From Prevotella sp. (GTDB lineage Bacteria; Bacteroidota; Bacteroidia; Bacteroidales; Bacteroidaceae), in NCBI GenBank assembly GCA_017410365.1, contig JAFQQY010000009.1, forward strand, positions 113,361 to 177,360: a stretch of 64,000 bases of DNA, given 5' to 3'. This document shows, piece after piece, positions 45,722 through 54,978 of the stretch (position 1 is its first letter; each line of letters begins with the position of its first letter). The notes beneath the pieces are model-generated. The model did not search any database, had not been told where the DNA came from, and saw nothing but the letters and a program-made list of their open reading frames with translations. A program made the position numbers and the translations under genes.

Positions 45722-47107
45722 ATGGCTAAAATCTACAGACTCAACAGAAACTTCGAAGACACGGTAGAGCAGAAAAAGACACAAGAGCAAAGCGATGTCT
45801 TCACTGAGTTCATGATTATGAGCCGAAAACAAAGCATAAACAAAATAACCAAAGAAGAAAAAAGAACAATGAGCAGAGTATTAATGATTGGAGCCGGTGG
45901 CGTTGCCACGGTAGCTGCGTTCAAGATTGCGCAGAACCCTGATGTCTTTAAGGAATTTATGATTGCAAGTCGCCGCAAGGAGAAATGCGACGACATTGTA
46001 AAAGCTATTCATAAGGCTGGCTACAACATGGATATAAAAACGGCACAGGTGGATGCCGACGATGTGGAGCAGTTGGTAAAATTGTTCAGCGACTATAAGC
46101 CGGAACTGGTCATCAACCTCGCACTGCCCTATCAAGACCTTACCATTATGGATGCGTGTCTGGCGTGCGGATGCAACTATCTGGACACAGCCAACTATGA
46201 GCCGAAGGACGAAGCTCACTTCGAATACTCATGGCAGTGGGCATACAAGGAGAAGTTCGAACAAGCTGGACTTACCGCCATACTAGGTTGCGGCTTCGAC
46301 CCTGGCGTGAGCGGAGTATATACTGCATACGCAGCAAAACACCACTTCGACGAGATTCACTATCTCGACATTGTTGACTGCAATGCCGGCGACCATCACA
46401 AGGCGTTTGCAACCAACTTCAACCCTGAGATTAACATACGTGAGATTACACAGAAGGGACTATACTATAAGGACGGCAAGTGGATTGAGACTGAACCGCT
46501 GGAGATTCACCAGCCTCTCACCTACCCTAACATCGGTCCGCGTGAGAGCTATCTGCTGCACCATGAAGAGTTGGAAAGTCTGGTAAAGAACTACCCTACC
46601 ATCAAGCAGGCACGCTTCTGGATGACCTTCGGCGAGCAGTATCTCAAGCATCTCGACGTTATCCAGAATATCGGCATGAGCCGTATCGACGAGATTGAAT
46701 ACGAAGCACCGTTGGCAGACGGTTCTGGCAATACTGTAAAGGTGAAGATTGTTCCTTTGCAGTTCCTCAAGGCTGTGCTACCTAACCCACAGGACCTCGG
46801 CGAGAACTACGAGGGCGAGACTTCTATCGGATGTCGCATCCGTGGTATCAAGAACGGCAAGGAGCGCACATACTACGTATACAACAACTGCAAGCACCAG
46901 GCTGCATACCGCGAGACGGGCATGCAGGGCGTAAGCTATACAACTGGTGTGCCGGCAATGATTGGCGCAATGATGTTCCTGAAAGGACGATGGCGCAAGT
47001 CGGGTGTATGGAACGTAGAGGATTTCGATCCAGATCCATTCATGGAGCAGCTCAACCTCCAAGGACTGCCATGGGTAGAGGTATTCGACGGCGATTTGGA
47101 ATTATAA
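45722..47107 (+). CDS. saccharopine-dehydrogenase-family enzyme, probable carboxynorspermidine dehydrogenase
   Basis: NADPH-dependent reductive condensation in the alternative spermidine pathway is the likely role; lysine-pathway saccharopine dehydrogenase is the other option. From ATG 45869 the protein is 412 residues, the normal length. It starts with the nucleotide-binding loop MSRVLMIGAGGVATVAAFKI and contains CGFDPGVSGVYTAYA, the signature of this branch, and YYVYNNCKHQAAYRETGMQG. The frame also opens at ATG 45722, giving 461 residues. The extra 49 codons are a degraded in-frame tandem copy of the first 49 codons of the normal protein (see findings). Which start is used cannot be decided from sequence. 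Confidence 0.85.
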   Translation: MAKIYRLNRNFEDTVEQKKTQEQSDVFTEFMIMSRKQSINKITKEEKRTMSRVLMIGAGGVATVAAFKIAQNPDVFKEFMIASRRKEKCDDIVKAIHKAGYNMDIKTAQVDADDVEQLVKLFSDYKPELVINLALPYQDLTIMDACLACGCNYLDTANYEPKDEAHFEYSWQWAYKEKFEQAGLTAILGCGFDPGVSGVYTAYAAKHHFDEIHYLDIVDCNAGDHHKAFATNFNPEINIREITQKGLYYKDGKWIETEPLEIHQPLTYPNIGPRESYLLHHEELESLVKNYPTIKQARFWMTFGEQYLKHLDVIQNIGMSRIDEIEYEAPLADGSGNTVKVKIVPLQFLKAVLPNPQDLGENYEGETSIGCRIRGIKNGKERTYYVYNNCKHQAAYRETGMQGVSYTTGVPAMIGAMMFLKGRWRKSGVWNVEDFDPDPFMEQLNLQGLPWVEVFDGDLEL

Positions 47108-47159
47108 TACCACAAAAACTCCCGTAGCGGAATAACACGAACAATAATAAAGAATAAAT

Positions 47160-48188
47160 ATGGCAAAAAAAGACACTGAAAACGAAATGCAGAATGCACA
47201 GTCAGAGAAGCTGAGGGCACTGCAGGCCGCTATGGCAAAGATAGAGAAGGATTTCGGCAAGGGTTCTATCATGAAACTCGGCGACGAAAACATAGAACAG
47301 GTTGAAGTAATACCGACCGGCAGTATCGGACTGAATGCAGCCCTTGGCGTTGGCGGTTATCCAAAGGGACGTATCATCGAGATTTATGGTCCGGAGTCGT
47401 CTGGTAAGACTACCCTCGCCATCCACGCTATTGCTGAAGCCCAAAAGGCTGGCGGTATCGCTGCATTTATTGATGCTGAGCATGCTTTCGACCGCTTCTA
47501 TGCTGCCAAGCTTGGCGTTGACGTTGACAACTTGTGGATTTCACAACCAGACAATGGTGAGCAGGCACTCGAGATTGCCGACCAACTCATCCGCTCGTCT
47601 GCCATCGACATCATCGTCATCGACTCTGTAGCGGCACTTACTCCAAAGTCTGAGATTGAGGGCGACATGGGCGACAATAAGGTTGGATTGCAGGCACGAC
47701 TGATGAGCCAGGCGTTGCGCAAGCTCACTGCCAACATCAGCAAGACCAACACCACATGTATCTTCATCAACCAGCTGCGAGAGAAGATTGGCATCATGTT
47801 CGGCAATCCAGAGACAACAACCGGTGGTAACGCACTGAAGTTCTATTCAAGCGTGCGCCTCGACATCCGTCGCGTAACCAGCATCAAGGATGGCGACAAC
47901 GTAATCGGCAATCAGGTTCGAGTTAAGATAGTAAAGAACAAGGTGGCTCCTCCTTTCCGCAAGGCAGAATTTGAAATAACCTTTGGCGAGGGCATCTCAA
48001 AGATTGGCGAGATTGTAGACCTTGGCGTTGAATACGGCATCATCCAGAAGAGCGGAAGCTGGTTCTCTTACGGTGGTTCCAAACTGGCACAGGGACGCGA
48101 TGCTACGAAGTCATTGCTCAGAGACAATCCTGAACTGTGCGAAGAGCTGGAAGGCCTCATCATGAACGCCATTGCAGAGAAAGAATAG
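47160..48188 (+). CDS. recA: recombinase RecA
   Basis: DNA strand-exchange ATPase and LexA/SOS co-protease. The 342-residue protein has the [12 protein letters not shown] start and Walker [15 protein letters not shown]. Walker B is [20 protein letters not shown], followed by the L1 region and [30 protein letters not shown] (L2 and the MAW-type core). The C-terminal domain includes [15 protein letters not shown]. Length is standard. It follows the saccharopine-dehydrogenase-like gene after 52 bases and is closed by a terminator at 48215. Confidence 0.98.
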   Translation: MAKKDTENEMQNAQSEKLRALQAAMAKIEKDFGKGSIMKLGDENIEQVEVIPTGSIGLNAALGVGGYPKGRIIEIYGPESSGKTTLAIHAIAEAQKAGGIAAFIDAEHAFDRFYAAKLGVDVDNLWISQPDNGEQALEIADQLIRSSAIDIIVIDSVAALTPKSEIEGDMGDNKVGLQARLMSQALRKLTANISKTNTTCIFINQLREKIGIMFGNPETTTGGNALKFYSSVRLDIRRVTSIKDGDNVIGNQVRVKIVKNKVAPPFRKAEFEITFGEGISKIGEIVDLGVEYGIIQKSGSWFSYGGSKLAQGRDATKSLLRDNPELCEELEGLIMNAIAEKE

Positions 48189-48214
48189 ACAAAGCCACAA
48201 CATCAAATAAAACA

Positions 48215-48248
48215 ATAAAGGAAGCCCGTCTGAGCTTCCTTTATTTGT
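48215..48248. terminator. terminator between recA and the convergent secreted protein gene
   Basis: ATAAAGGAAGC (48215-48225) and GCTTCCTTTAT (48234-48244) form a perfect stem around an 8-base loop. The flanks are T-rich on the plus strand and A-rich on the other, so it can serve both directions. Confidence 0.85.
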
Positions 48249-48269
48249 TATACCTTATTATGTTTTTGC

Positions 48270-49583
48270 TTAGAATCTTCTTGTTCCTGTAACAACACCT
48301 CTTCTGTTGAAGATAATAACGCGCTTTGGCTGACCGTCGTAATTGTAAACCCATTCTTCGCTACCGTCATTGTCATAATCAACAGTATTTGAAGGTTCAC
48401 CCAATGCCATGCGCACCTCGTTTTTCTTGAAACCTTTGGCTATTCTACCCTGATGAATCAGTTCACGGTGCTTTTCTGACACACCCTTGAAGTCTGCCCT
48501 GCCTGGCTTAAACAGATAACCGTAGTAGTCTTCCTTCTGTCCGTCAATATCACCAGCAACATTTTCATTTACAAATGTAACCTGCTTGGTGAATATCTCT
48601 CCCGTGCGATGACTCTTCAGCGTCATCTTCACATAGTTGGTATTGCTCTGTGCTTCAATCTTCTGAATCACGAACGAAGACAGACGCAAGATGTTTACAG
48701 TCTTGCCATTAATGTTCTCCATCTTTGTTGCATATCTGGTGTGCACATCCTTTCCGATATACTTGCTATACTCCTCAGATGCAGCTATATTTTCATCTGC
48801 CAACTGGAAAGAACCGTAGAATGTGTGTCTAACGTTGTCCATGCCAAACTCATCGTCTCGCATACCACTGTTGGTCTTGCTCATTGCAACATTCTGGAAG
48901 AACTGATTACCTTTTTCGTCTTCAACGATAATCTTTACCGGGAAACTGCGCGTACCCACACCGATTGCCTTGACCTTCACCTGCTTGTTCTTTTCCACGC
49001 GCACCTGCTCACAGCCGTTGCCATCGCGCTCCGTATCTATATAGTAGATGTCTGTCTTGGTATAAAGCACAGCATCCTTCAGCTTTTCGCGAGCCACATC
49101 CACATCACCTATGTACGCCAAAGTCGGCACACCAAGCTTGCCATAGCAATAGTTGTCAAACGAACCGCTTGGAATTCTGTAGTAATAATACTTGTTCTCG
49201 TCCTGACAAAGGAAATGGATACGATCGCTGCCGTCCATCTCAGATGTATGATTCTTGTAAATCATTATCTTTTGGCGCAGGCGGTTGCTGCTCACTTCCT
49301 TACCTGTCTCCGCATCGGTAAATGTGTTTACAATCATATCATACTTTTCAGGCATGACCATAAACTTCATGCCTTCTACCCAGTCGCAAAGACTACGATA
49401 CTTGAAATACTGTCCGACAAAATCAGTAGCTTCCGGTTCTTCATCCTGACTAGCATCCTGCACCTGACTTGCCGTAGAGGCACCAGTGTTTCTTACATTG
49501 TTGGTCTTTACAATGTATGAGTCTTGTGCATTTGCAGTAATCACCGCAATAGCCAAGCTGACAAGCATAATCATCTTCTTCAT
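48270..49583 (-). CDS. secreted hypothetical protein with BamE/SmpA-like C-terminus
   Basis: A 437-residue exported protein. The signal peptide is MKKMIMLVSLAIAVITANAQ. An acidic low-complexity linker follows (about 35-55, SQVQDASQDEEPEA), then a beta-rich body of unknown fold. The C-terminus KGFKKNEVRMALGEPSNTVD ... WVYNYDGQPKRVIIFNRRGV is the SmpA/OmlA/BamE-type module, often a protein-interaction domain at the outer membrane. No catalytic motif is visible. Transcribed alone, from a -7 box TACCTTTG at 49627-49634, convergent with recA. Confidence 0.75.
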   Translation of the reverse strand: MKKMIMLVSLAIAVITANAQDSYIVKTNNVRNTGASTASQVQDASQDEEPEATDFVGQYFKYRSLCDWVEGMKFMVMPEKYDMIVNTFTDAETGKEVSSNRLRQKIMIYKNHTSEMDGSDRIHFLCQDENKYYYYRIPSGSFDNYCYGKLGVPTLAYIGDVDVAREKLKDAVLYTKTDIYYIDTERDGNGCEQVRVEKNKQVKVKAIGVGTRSFPVKIIVEDEKGNQFFQNVAMSKTNSGMRDDEFGMDNVRHTFYGSFQLADENIAASEEYSKYIGKDVHTRYATKMENINGKTVNILRLSSFVIQKIEAQSNTNYVKMTLKSHRTGEIFTKQVTFVNENVAGDIDGQKEDYYGYLFKPGRADFKGVSEKHRELIHQGRIAKGFKKNEVRMALGEPSNTVDYDNDGSEEWVYNYDGQPKRVIIFNRRGVVTGTRRF

Positions 49584-49626
49584 ACTCTCAATTATATATA
49601 TAATGTGACTAATTCAGTTCTGATTG

Positions 49627-49634
49627 CAAAGGTA
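49627..49634 (-). promoter_or_regulatory. -7 box for the secreted BamE-like protein gene
   Basis: TACCTTTG on the minus strand, 44 bases before ATG 49583. A CTTG lies 18 bases upstream as a weak -33 element. Confidence 0.55.
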
Positions 49635-49738
49635 AAAAAAAATATCTAAAAACAAGATATTTGACATTAATATTATAATAAATCAGTGAATAAAAATACA
49701 TTCATTCATATTTATCCACCATCACAATAACAACACGT

Positions 49739-49860
49739 ATGCCAAAGGTTCGTGCTAAAAACAAGACAAAATAACATATAAATGTGACATATTTCCGTAT
49801 AATATGCCAAAATGTCGCTTTTGTCAGTCAGTGCTGTCATATTATTTTATATTTGGCATA
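49739..49860 (+). promoter_or_regulatory. dnaK upstream region with repeated TATGCCAAA
   Basis: TATGCCAAA occurs at 49739 and 49803 and its complement TTTGGCATA at 49852. A TATATTTG (49848-49855) fits the -7 box and overlaps the inverted copy. An upstream TTTG is 24 bases away, longer than usual. The leader to ATG 49943 is about 80 bases. The remaining part of the 359-base gap is AT-rich with no other structure seen. Confidence 0.45.
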
Positions 49861-49942
49861 CGCTTTGCACAAACAACAGTGTAAGCCGCCCGACGGTCGG
49901 GCAGCAAGAAAAAAAGAAGATAACAAATAAAAAATAAAGACT

Positions 49943-51868
49943 ATGGGAAAAATTATTGGAATTGACTTAGGTACTACAAACTCATGCGTTGCCGTATTTG
50001 AAGGTAACGAACCAGTAGTAATCGCAAACAGCGAAGGCAAGCGCACAACTCCATCAGTTGTAGCATTCGTTGACGGTGGCGAGCGCAAGGTGGGCGACCC
50101 AGCAAAGCGTCAGGCCATCACAAACCCAACCAAGACCATCTACAGCATCAAGCGCTTCATGGGTGAGTCATGGGCACAGACAGAAAAGGAAATCAGCCGC
50201 GTACCATTCAATGTCGTAAACGAAGGTGGCTATCCACGCGTTGACATCGACGGTCGCAAATACACTCCACAGGAAATCTCAGCAATGGTTCTTCAGAAGA
50301 TGAAGAAGACAGCAGAAGACTACCTCGGCCAGGAAGTAACCGACGCCGTTATCACAGTACCGGCATACTTCTCTGACTCACAGCGTCAGGCAACAAAGGA
50401 AGCAGGCCAGATTGCAGGTCTCAACGTTCAGCGTATCGTTAACGAGCCTACAGCAGCCGCTCTTGCCTACGGTGTAGACAAGGCCAACAAGGATATGAAG
50501 ATTGCAGTGTTCGACCTCGGTGGTGGTACATTCGATATCTCAATCCTCGAGTTCGGTGGCGGTGTGTTCGAGGTTCTCTCAACAAACGGTGACACACACC
50601 TTGGTGGTGACGACTTCGACCAGGTAATCATTGACTGGCTTGTTCAGGAGTTCAAGAACGACGAAGGTTTCGATGCCGACCTTACAAAGGATCCAATGGC
50701 AATGCAGCGCCTGAAGGAAGCTGCTGAGAAGGCAAAGATTGAGCTTTCAAGCTCTACATCTACAGAGATCAACCTTCCATACATCATGCCTGTAGGCGGT
50801 ATTCCAAAGCACTTGGTTAAGACCCTCACACGCGCTAAGTTCGAGCAGTTGGCACACAACCTCATCCAGGCTTGTCTCGTTCCATGCCAGAACGCAATGC
50901 GCGATGCTAAGCTCAACACTGCAGATATCGACGAAGTAATCCTCGTAGGTGGTTCAAGCCGTATCCCAGCCGTTCAGGCATTGGTTAAGAACTACTTCGG
51001 CAAGGAGCCTTCAAAGGGCGTTAACCCAGACGAGGTAGTAGCCGTAGGTGCAGCTATCCAAGGTGCCATCCTCAATAAGGAAGAAGGCGTGGGCGATATC
51101 GTTCTTCTCGACGTTACTCCACTTACAATGGGTATCGAGACTATGGGAGGCGTTATGACAAAGATGATTGATGCCAACACAACCATCCCTGCACGCAAGG
51201 TTGAGACATTCTCTACAGCTACCGACAACCAGACAGAGGTAACCATCCACGTACTGCAGGGTGAGCGTCCAATGGCTGCACAGAACAAGTCTATCGGCCA
51301 GTTCAACCTCACAGGTATCGCACCGGCACGCCGTGGTGTTCCTCAGATTGAGGTAACCTTCGACATCGACGCCAACGGTATCCTTAAGGTATCTGCCAAG
51401 GACAAGGCCACAGGCAAGGAGCAGGCTATCCGCATCGAAGCATCATCAGGTCTGTCACAGGAGGAAATCGACCGCATGAAGGCAGAGGCTGAGCAGAATG
51501 CTGAGAACGACAAGAAGGAGCGCGAGCGTGTTGATAAGCTCAACCAGGCAGACTCTATGATCTTCCAGACAGAGACATTCCTCAACGAGAATGGCGACAA
51601 GCTGCCAGCAGATCAGAAGCCAGCAGTAGAGAGCGCACTCAACCAGTTGAAGGATGCTCATAAGAGCGGCGACATAGCAGCCATCGACAGTGCCATTGCC
51701 AACCTGAACACTGTAATGCAGGCAGCAAGTCAGCAGATGTACAGCCAGGCAGGTGGTGCACAGCCTGGACCAGACGCAACATCAGGTTTCAACGGCGGTC
51801 AGCAGGCAGGCGGCGCACAGCAGCCAAAGGATGACATCCAGGATGCAGACTTTGAGGAAGTGAAATAA
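49943..51868 (+). CDS. dnaK: molecular chaperone DnaK (Hsp70)
   Basis: ATP-driven chaperone that folds and remodels proteins with DnaJ and GrpE. The 641-residue protein has the N-terminal [16 protein letters not shown] phosphate loop. [15 protein letters not shown] and [20 protein letters not shown] complete the ATPase domain (about 1-380). A conserved linker ([15 protein letters not shown]), the peptide-binding domain and a helical lid follow. The tail is Gly/Gln-rich and ends in [11 protein letters not shown], as is normal. Neither dnaJ nor grpE is adjacent. The mobile element begins within 200 bases downstream of its terminator. Confidence 0.98.
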   Translation: MGKIIGIDLGTTNSCVAVFEGNEPVVIANSEGKRTTPSVVAFVDGGERKVGDPAKRQAITNPTKTIYSIKRFMGESWAQTEKEISRVPFNVVNEGGYPRVDIDGRKYTPQEISAMVLQKMKKTAEDYLGQEVTDAVITVPAYFSDSQRQATKEAGQIAGLNVQRIVNEPTAAALAYGVDKANKDMKIAVFDLGGGTFDISILEFGGGVFEVLSTNGDTHLGGDDFDQVIIDWLVQEFKNDEGFDADLTKDPMAMQRLKEAAEKAKIELSSSTSTEINLPYIMPVGGIPKHLVKTLTRAKFEQLAHNLIQACLVPCQNAMRDAKLNTADIDEVILVGGSSRIPAVQALVKNYFGKEPSKGVNPDEVVAVGAAIQGAILNKEEGVGDIVLLDVTPLTMGIETMGGVMTKMIDANTTIPARKVETFSTATDNQTEVTIHVLQGERPMAAQNKSIGQFNLTGIAPARRGVPQIEVTFDIDANGILKVSAKDKATGKEQAIRIEASSGLSQEEIDRMKAEAEQNAENDKKERERVDKLNQADSMIFQTETFLNENGDKLPADQKPAVESALNQLKDAHKSGDIAAIDSAIANLNTVMQAASQQMYSQAGGAQPGPDATSGFNGGQQAGGAQQPKDDIQDADFEEVK

Positions 51869-51902
51869 GCACATAGAGAAATAAGAATACAATATCAAAT
51901 GG

Positions 51903-51937
51903 AAAGCGTGTAGCTCAATGAGTTACACGCTTTTCTT
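51903..51937 (+). terminator. terminator of dnaK
   Basis: AAAGCGTGTA and TACACGCTTT (51903-51933) around a 10-base loop, followed by TCTTGTTTTT. Confidence 0.85.
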
Positions 51938-51940
51938 GTT

Positions 51941-51972
51941 TTTGGCCGTACACAATAATATTGCTATCTTTG
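51941..51972 (+). promoter_or_regulatory. promoter of the excisionase/integrase operon
   Basis: TTTG (51941-51944), 20-base spacer, TATCTTTG (51965-51972), a full consensus match. It follows the dnaK terminator by a few bases. The transcription start near 51979 leaves a leader of about 90 bases before ATG 52070. Confidence 0.8.
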
Positions 51973-52069
51973 CGTTATTATTATAAACATCTGTACCTTA
52001 TTTGTACCTGTAAGAAAAAGTAGATATGATGAGAAGAATAGATATTAAGAACTACAAAATGAATGAATT

Positions 52070-52636
52070 ATGGCAGTAGCAAAGTATAAGATAGTACGGA
52101 AATGTCCTGTGTGCGGAGAAGAGTTCTTCGCAAGGACTTTGGAGTCCTGGTATTGTTCACCCAAATGCTCCAAGGTGGCGTGGAAGCGTAAGCATGATGA
52201 AGAAAAACGCCAACTTGAACTGGACAAGATTGTAAGCAATATGCCCAAGTCTAAAGAGTATATCAGCATAACGGAAGCGTATGCTATGTTTGGTGCAAGC
52301 CGCTCAACCATTTATAGGCTCATCTACATGAAAAAGATTTCCTTCATTGAGCCAGAGAAAGGAATACGACTTGTATGCAAAGGAGAACTAATGAATCTGT
52401 TTCCGTTAAGACAGTCTCCGCTTGACACCAAGCCAAGGAAACCAGTTACCATGTACCGCATGGAACCAGAGGATTGCTATACAATAGGTGAGATTTCCAA
52501 GAAATTTCATCTGGATGACAGCACCGTGTATGCTCATATACGAAAATACTCAATACCGACCCGGCAAATCGGTAATTATGTGTATGCTCACAAGGAATCA
52601 ATAGACAAACTTTATAAAGATATAAAACCATTATGA
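52070..52636 (+). CDS. zinc-finger plus double excisionase-type HTH protein
   Basis: A 188-residue DNA-binding protein. The N-terminus has a Cys4 zinc ribbon (CPVCGEEFF ... WYCSPKCSKVAWKRKH, residues about 10-40). Two MerR/excisionase-type helix-turn-helix domains follow: YISITEAYAMFGASRSTIYR (about 62-110) and CYTIGEISKKFHLDDSTVYA (about 135-180). Proteins of this type act as recombination directionality factors or regulators in Bacteroidota elements. Its stop overlaps the integrase start (ATGA, 52633), which supports control of integration/excision. It is the first gene of the element and has the promoter at 51941. Confidence 0.82.
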   Translation: MAVAKYKIVRKCPVCGEEFFARTLESWYCSPKCSKVAWKRKHDEEKRQLELDKIVSNMPKSKEYISITEAYAMFGASRSTIYRLIYMKKISFIEPEKGIRLVCKGELMNLFPLRQSPLDTKPRKPVTMYRMEPEDCYTIGEISKKFHLDDSTVYAHIRKYSIPTRQIGNYVYAHKESIDKLYKDIKPL

Positions 52637-53880
52637 AAAGATTAGATTATACTAAAGTCTCCGTCAAATTAAAGAAAAGTGAGTGGAGAGATGAGTGGTT
52701 CATCTATCTTGAAGCTTATCCTGTTTATGAGACGGGAAATGACAAACCCAAACGAGTGCGTGAATATCTCAGGAGGTCTATTACTACCCCTATATGGGAT
52801 AAACGACGAAGCGAGCGAGCCGTTGCTGGTAGAATAAAGTACAAGCCCAAGCGAGATGACAATGGCGTTATTCAGTGTAAATCCAAGCAAGATATGGAAA
52901 CTTGCCTTTATGCGGATGGCGTTCGAGTCCTGCGTCAAAAAGAGTACGACAACATGGCTCTCTTTACTGACCAGCAAATGGAAATGGCAGAACAAAGCGA
53001 ACGCTCAAAATGCAATGTTCTGGAGTATATTGAGAAGTTAATCAAAGAAAGAGAGGAAACTGCGTCAGAATCGATAGTTGTCAACTGGCGCAGATTGCAC
53101 ACACTGTTGTCAATGTTTGCCAAGTGTGACTACATACAGTTCTCGCAGATTGACATGAAGTATATTGAGGCATTCCGTTCCTTCTTGATAAAGGCACCGC
53201 AGGGTGGTTCTAAGAAAGGAACTATTTCAAGGAATACGGCATCGACGTACTTCTCTATCTTCAAGGCGGCACTCAAACAAGCTTTCGTGGATGGCTATCT
53301 GAATTGTGATATTGCTGCCAAGGCTAAAAATATCATGTTTCAGAGTGCTCGAAGAGAGTATCTGTCACTGGAAGAACTTAATATATTGGCAAAGACTCCG
53401 TGTGATGATATACTAAAACGGGCAGCCTTGTTCTCTGCACTGACAGGAATGCGACATAGCGATATTCAAAAGCTTAAATGGTCAGAGGTTGAAGAATACA
53501 ATGGTGGGTACCGTCTCAATTTCACTCAGCAGAAGACTAAGGGCGTTGAATACATGCCTATATCGCCACAGGCATACAAGCTTTGCGGTGAGCGCAAGAA
53601 AGACGGAGAACTGTTGGTGTTTGCCGGACTGCCTGACCCTTCATGGATATCTAGGCCTTTGGAACGGTGGGTAAAAGCATCAGGGATTACCAAGCACATC
53701 ACCTTTCATTGCTTCCGCCACACCTATGCAACGTTACAATTGGCTAACGGTACAGACATATATACCGTAAGCAAAATGTTAGGGCATACCAATGTAAAAA
53801 CCACGCAAATCTACGCAAAAGTAATTGACAAGAAGAAAGATGAAGCTACAGAAGCTTTTAAGTTGGACATAGATGAATAG
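52633..53880 (+). CDS. int: tyrosine recombinase / integrase
   Basis: Catalyses integration and excision of the element. The 415-residue protein has an N-terminal arm-binding part, a SAM-like core-binding domain (about 125-220) and a catalytic domain. The catalytic residues are visible: Arg274 in ALTGMRHSDIQKLKW, His359/Arg362 in HCFRHTYATL, His385 in LGHTNVKTTQ and the nucleophile Tyr394 in QIYAKV. This is the CTnDOT/Bacteroides transposon integrase type and appears intact. It is translationally coupled to the upstream excisionase-like gene and closed by a terminator at 53913. Confidence 0.95.
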   Translation: MKRLDYTKVSVKLKKSEWRDEWFIYLEAYPVYETGNDKPKRVREYLRRSITTPIWDKRRSERAVAGRIKYKPKRDDNGVIQCKSKQDMETCLYADGVRVLRQKEYDNMALFTDQQMEMAEQSERSKCNVLEYIEKLIKEREETASESIVVNWRRLHTLLSMFAKCDYIQFSQIDMKYIEAFRSFLIKAPQGGSKKGTISRNTASTYFSIFKAALKQAFVDGYLNCDIAAKAKNIMFQSARREYLSLEELNILAKTPCDDILKRAALFSALTGMRHSDIQKLKWSEVEEYNGGYRLNFTQQKTKGVEYMPISPQAYKLCGERKKDGELLVFAGLPDPSWISRPLERWVKASGITKHITFHCFRHTYATLQLANGTDIYTVSKMLGHTNVKTTQIYAKVIDKKKDEATEAFKLDIDE

Positions 53881-53912
53881 TGATTATCATTTGTAAGCAC
53901 TTAGTATAGAAG

Positions 53913-53956
53913 ACCACTTGTATCAATAAGTCCTTTATTGTACAGGTGGTTTTTAG
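53913..53956 (+). terminator. terminator of the integrase operon
   Basis: ACCACTTGTA (53913) and TACAGGTGGT (to 53950) enclose an inner CAATAA/TTATTG pair; TTTT follows. The remaining bases to 54052 show nothing coding. Confidence 0.8.
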
Positions 53957-54116
53957 TGCCTTTCATTTTCAACATTCTATGTAATGATGCTATTGTTTTG
54001 GCACTTTAACCTTTCGTGGAAACCAAACATTTATAACAATAAACAGATAAAAATGAAAAAAGACAGCCTTTTTTGGCTTCTCTCTTTTTGAAGAGAGCAA
54101 GCGTGTCCACAAACAT

Positions 54117-54845
54117 GTGGAGTGTACAGAAGACTTCTACAGAGAACTGTATGAGTTGTTTGAGATCGCAAGAAGTTGGTATCTTCAAGCTGAAAAGAAT
54201 CATATGAAGACAGAGTACTTCATAGAACTATTTGAGCGCAGTCACCAATATATTGACTGTGATTGTGCACGTTGTAAGAACTCGCGACAGATGGCAATTG
54301 GCATTATTGGTACTTTGTTTAGAGACTCTAAGTGTGTGTCAATAATCAAGAAAAAAGAAGATTATTCCAAGCAGGAACTTATTGAGTTGTTTCTTCAACA
54401 TGTGGGTACTGGTCTGCCAATCCTTACCCGAAAGAAATCGTCCATCCTCACTTTGGGATGCCAATTGTCAGACAGACAGATGGATTTGTTGGTAGAACTT
54501 GTCCAAAGTCACGACATATTTGATTTTGCCGACAACAGTGATGTGCGTAGCGAGTTGTGTCGCCTATTCAAGTGCGACTTGGACGCATCTATCCGTGTAA
54601 AGAATGTACGTAATGTAGCCGTACTGTTTGACGCTATGGCTCAATACCATTTGATAAACAATAATTGGCAATATGTCATGGGAGAAGGTCGCTTCTTAAC
54701 CAGTATCAAAAAGGATGGAACAGAGAAATTCATAACTTCAAGTTGTCTTTCCTCTTCTCTTTCAAGGATAAGAAGAAACGTTTCCATGACAGCAAGTCAA
54801 TATGCCATCTGCAAATCCATCGAACAGATATTAAGAGAGGAATAA
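54117..54845 (+). CDS. hypothetical element protein, 5' end apparently frameshifted
   Basis: A 242-residue frame starting at GTG 54117. The product is cytoplasmic, with a Cys cluster (YIDCDCARCKNSRQM, about residue 50) and a C-terminal region reminiscent of replication/regulatory proteins (SMTASQYAICKSIEQIL). No family recognised. The frame is open back to 54057, and that extra sequence reads as protein (KKTAFFGFSLFEESKRVHKH). The only ATG upstream (54053) is out of frame by one base because it is followed by six A. With five A the gene would run uninterrupted from 54053, giving about 263 residues. As it stands, ATG 54053 gives a 12-residue peptide. See findings. Confidence 0.65.
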   Translation: MECTEDFYRELYELFEIARSWYLQAEKNHMKTEYFIELFERSHQYIDCDCARCKNSRQMAIGIIGTLFRDSKCVSIIKKKEDYSKQELIELFLQHVGTGLPILTRKKSSILTLGCQLSDRQMDLLVELVQSHDIFDFADNSDVRSELCRLFKCDLDASIRVKNVRNVAVLFDAMAQYHLINNNWQYVMGEGRFLTSIKKDGTEKFITSSCLSSSLSRIRRNVSMTASQYAICKSIEQILREE

Positions 54846-54875
54846 ATCACAATAATTCTGCTAAATGAAAGTAAA

Positions 54876-54921
54876 AACGTGATAGTTTGGTTGATACTGC
54901 CTTACTATCACGTTACTTTTT
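54876..54921 (+). terminator. terminator after the hypothetical element gene
   Basis: AACGTGATAGT (54876-54886) and ACTATCACGTT (54904-54914), a perfect 11-bp stem, followed by ACTTTTTCT. Confidence 0.85.
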
Positions 54922-54943
54922 CTATTTAGTGACAGTCTCCCCA

Positions 54944-54951
54944 TAACTTTG
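54944..54951 (+). promoter_or_regulatory. -7 box for the HTH/RepA-like gene cluster
   Basis: TAACTTTG, 28 bases before ATG 54979. The upstream -33 element is not clear. Confidence 0.6.
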
Positions 54952-54978
54952 CATCAAAAATCATAAAAAATAATTAGC

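Noticed and set aside
48609-49520. 303-codon plus-strand open frame
   Set aside because: It is antisense to the secreted BamE-like gene, which has a signal peptide and promoter. The antisense translation is rich in His, Cys and Leu with no domain, typical of a shadow frame.
52915-52940. GTTCGAGTCCTGCG resembles the T-arm of a tRNA
   Set aside because: It lies inside the integrase reading frame and no acceptor stem, D-arm or anticodon arm can be built around it. No tRNA was found anywhere in the window.
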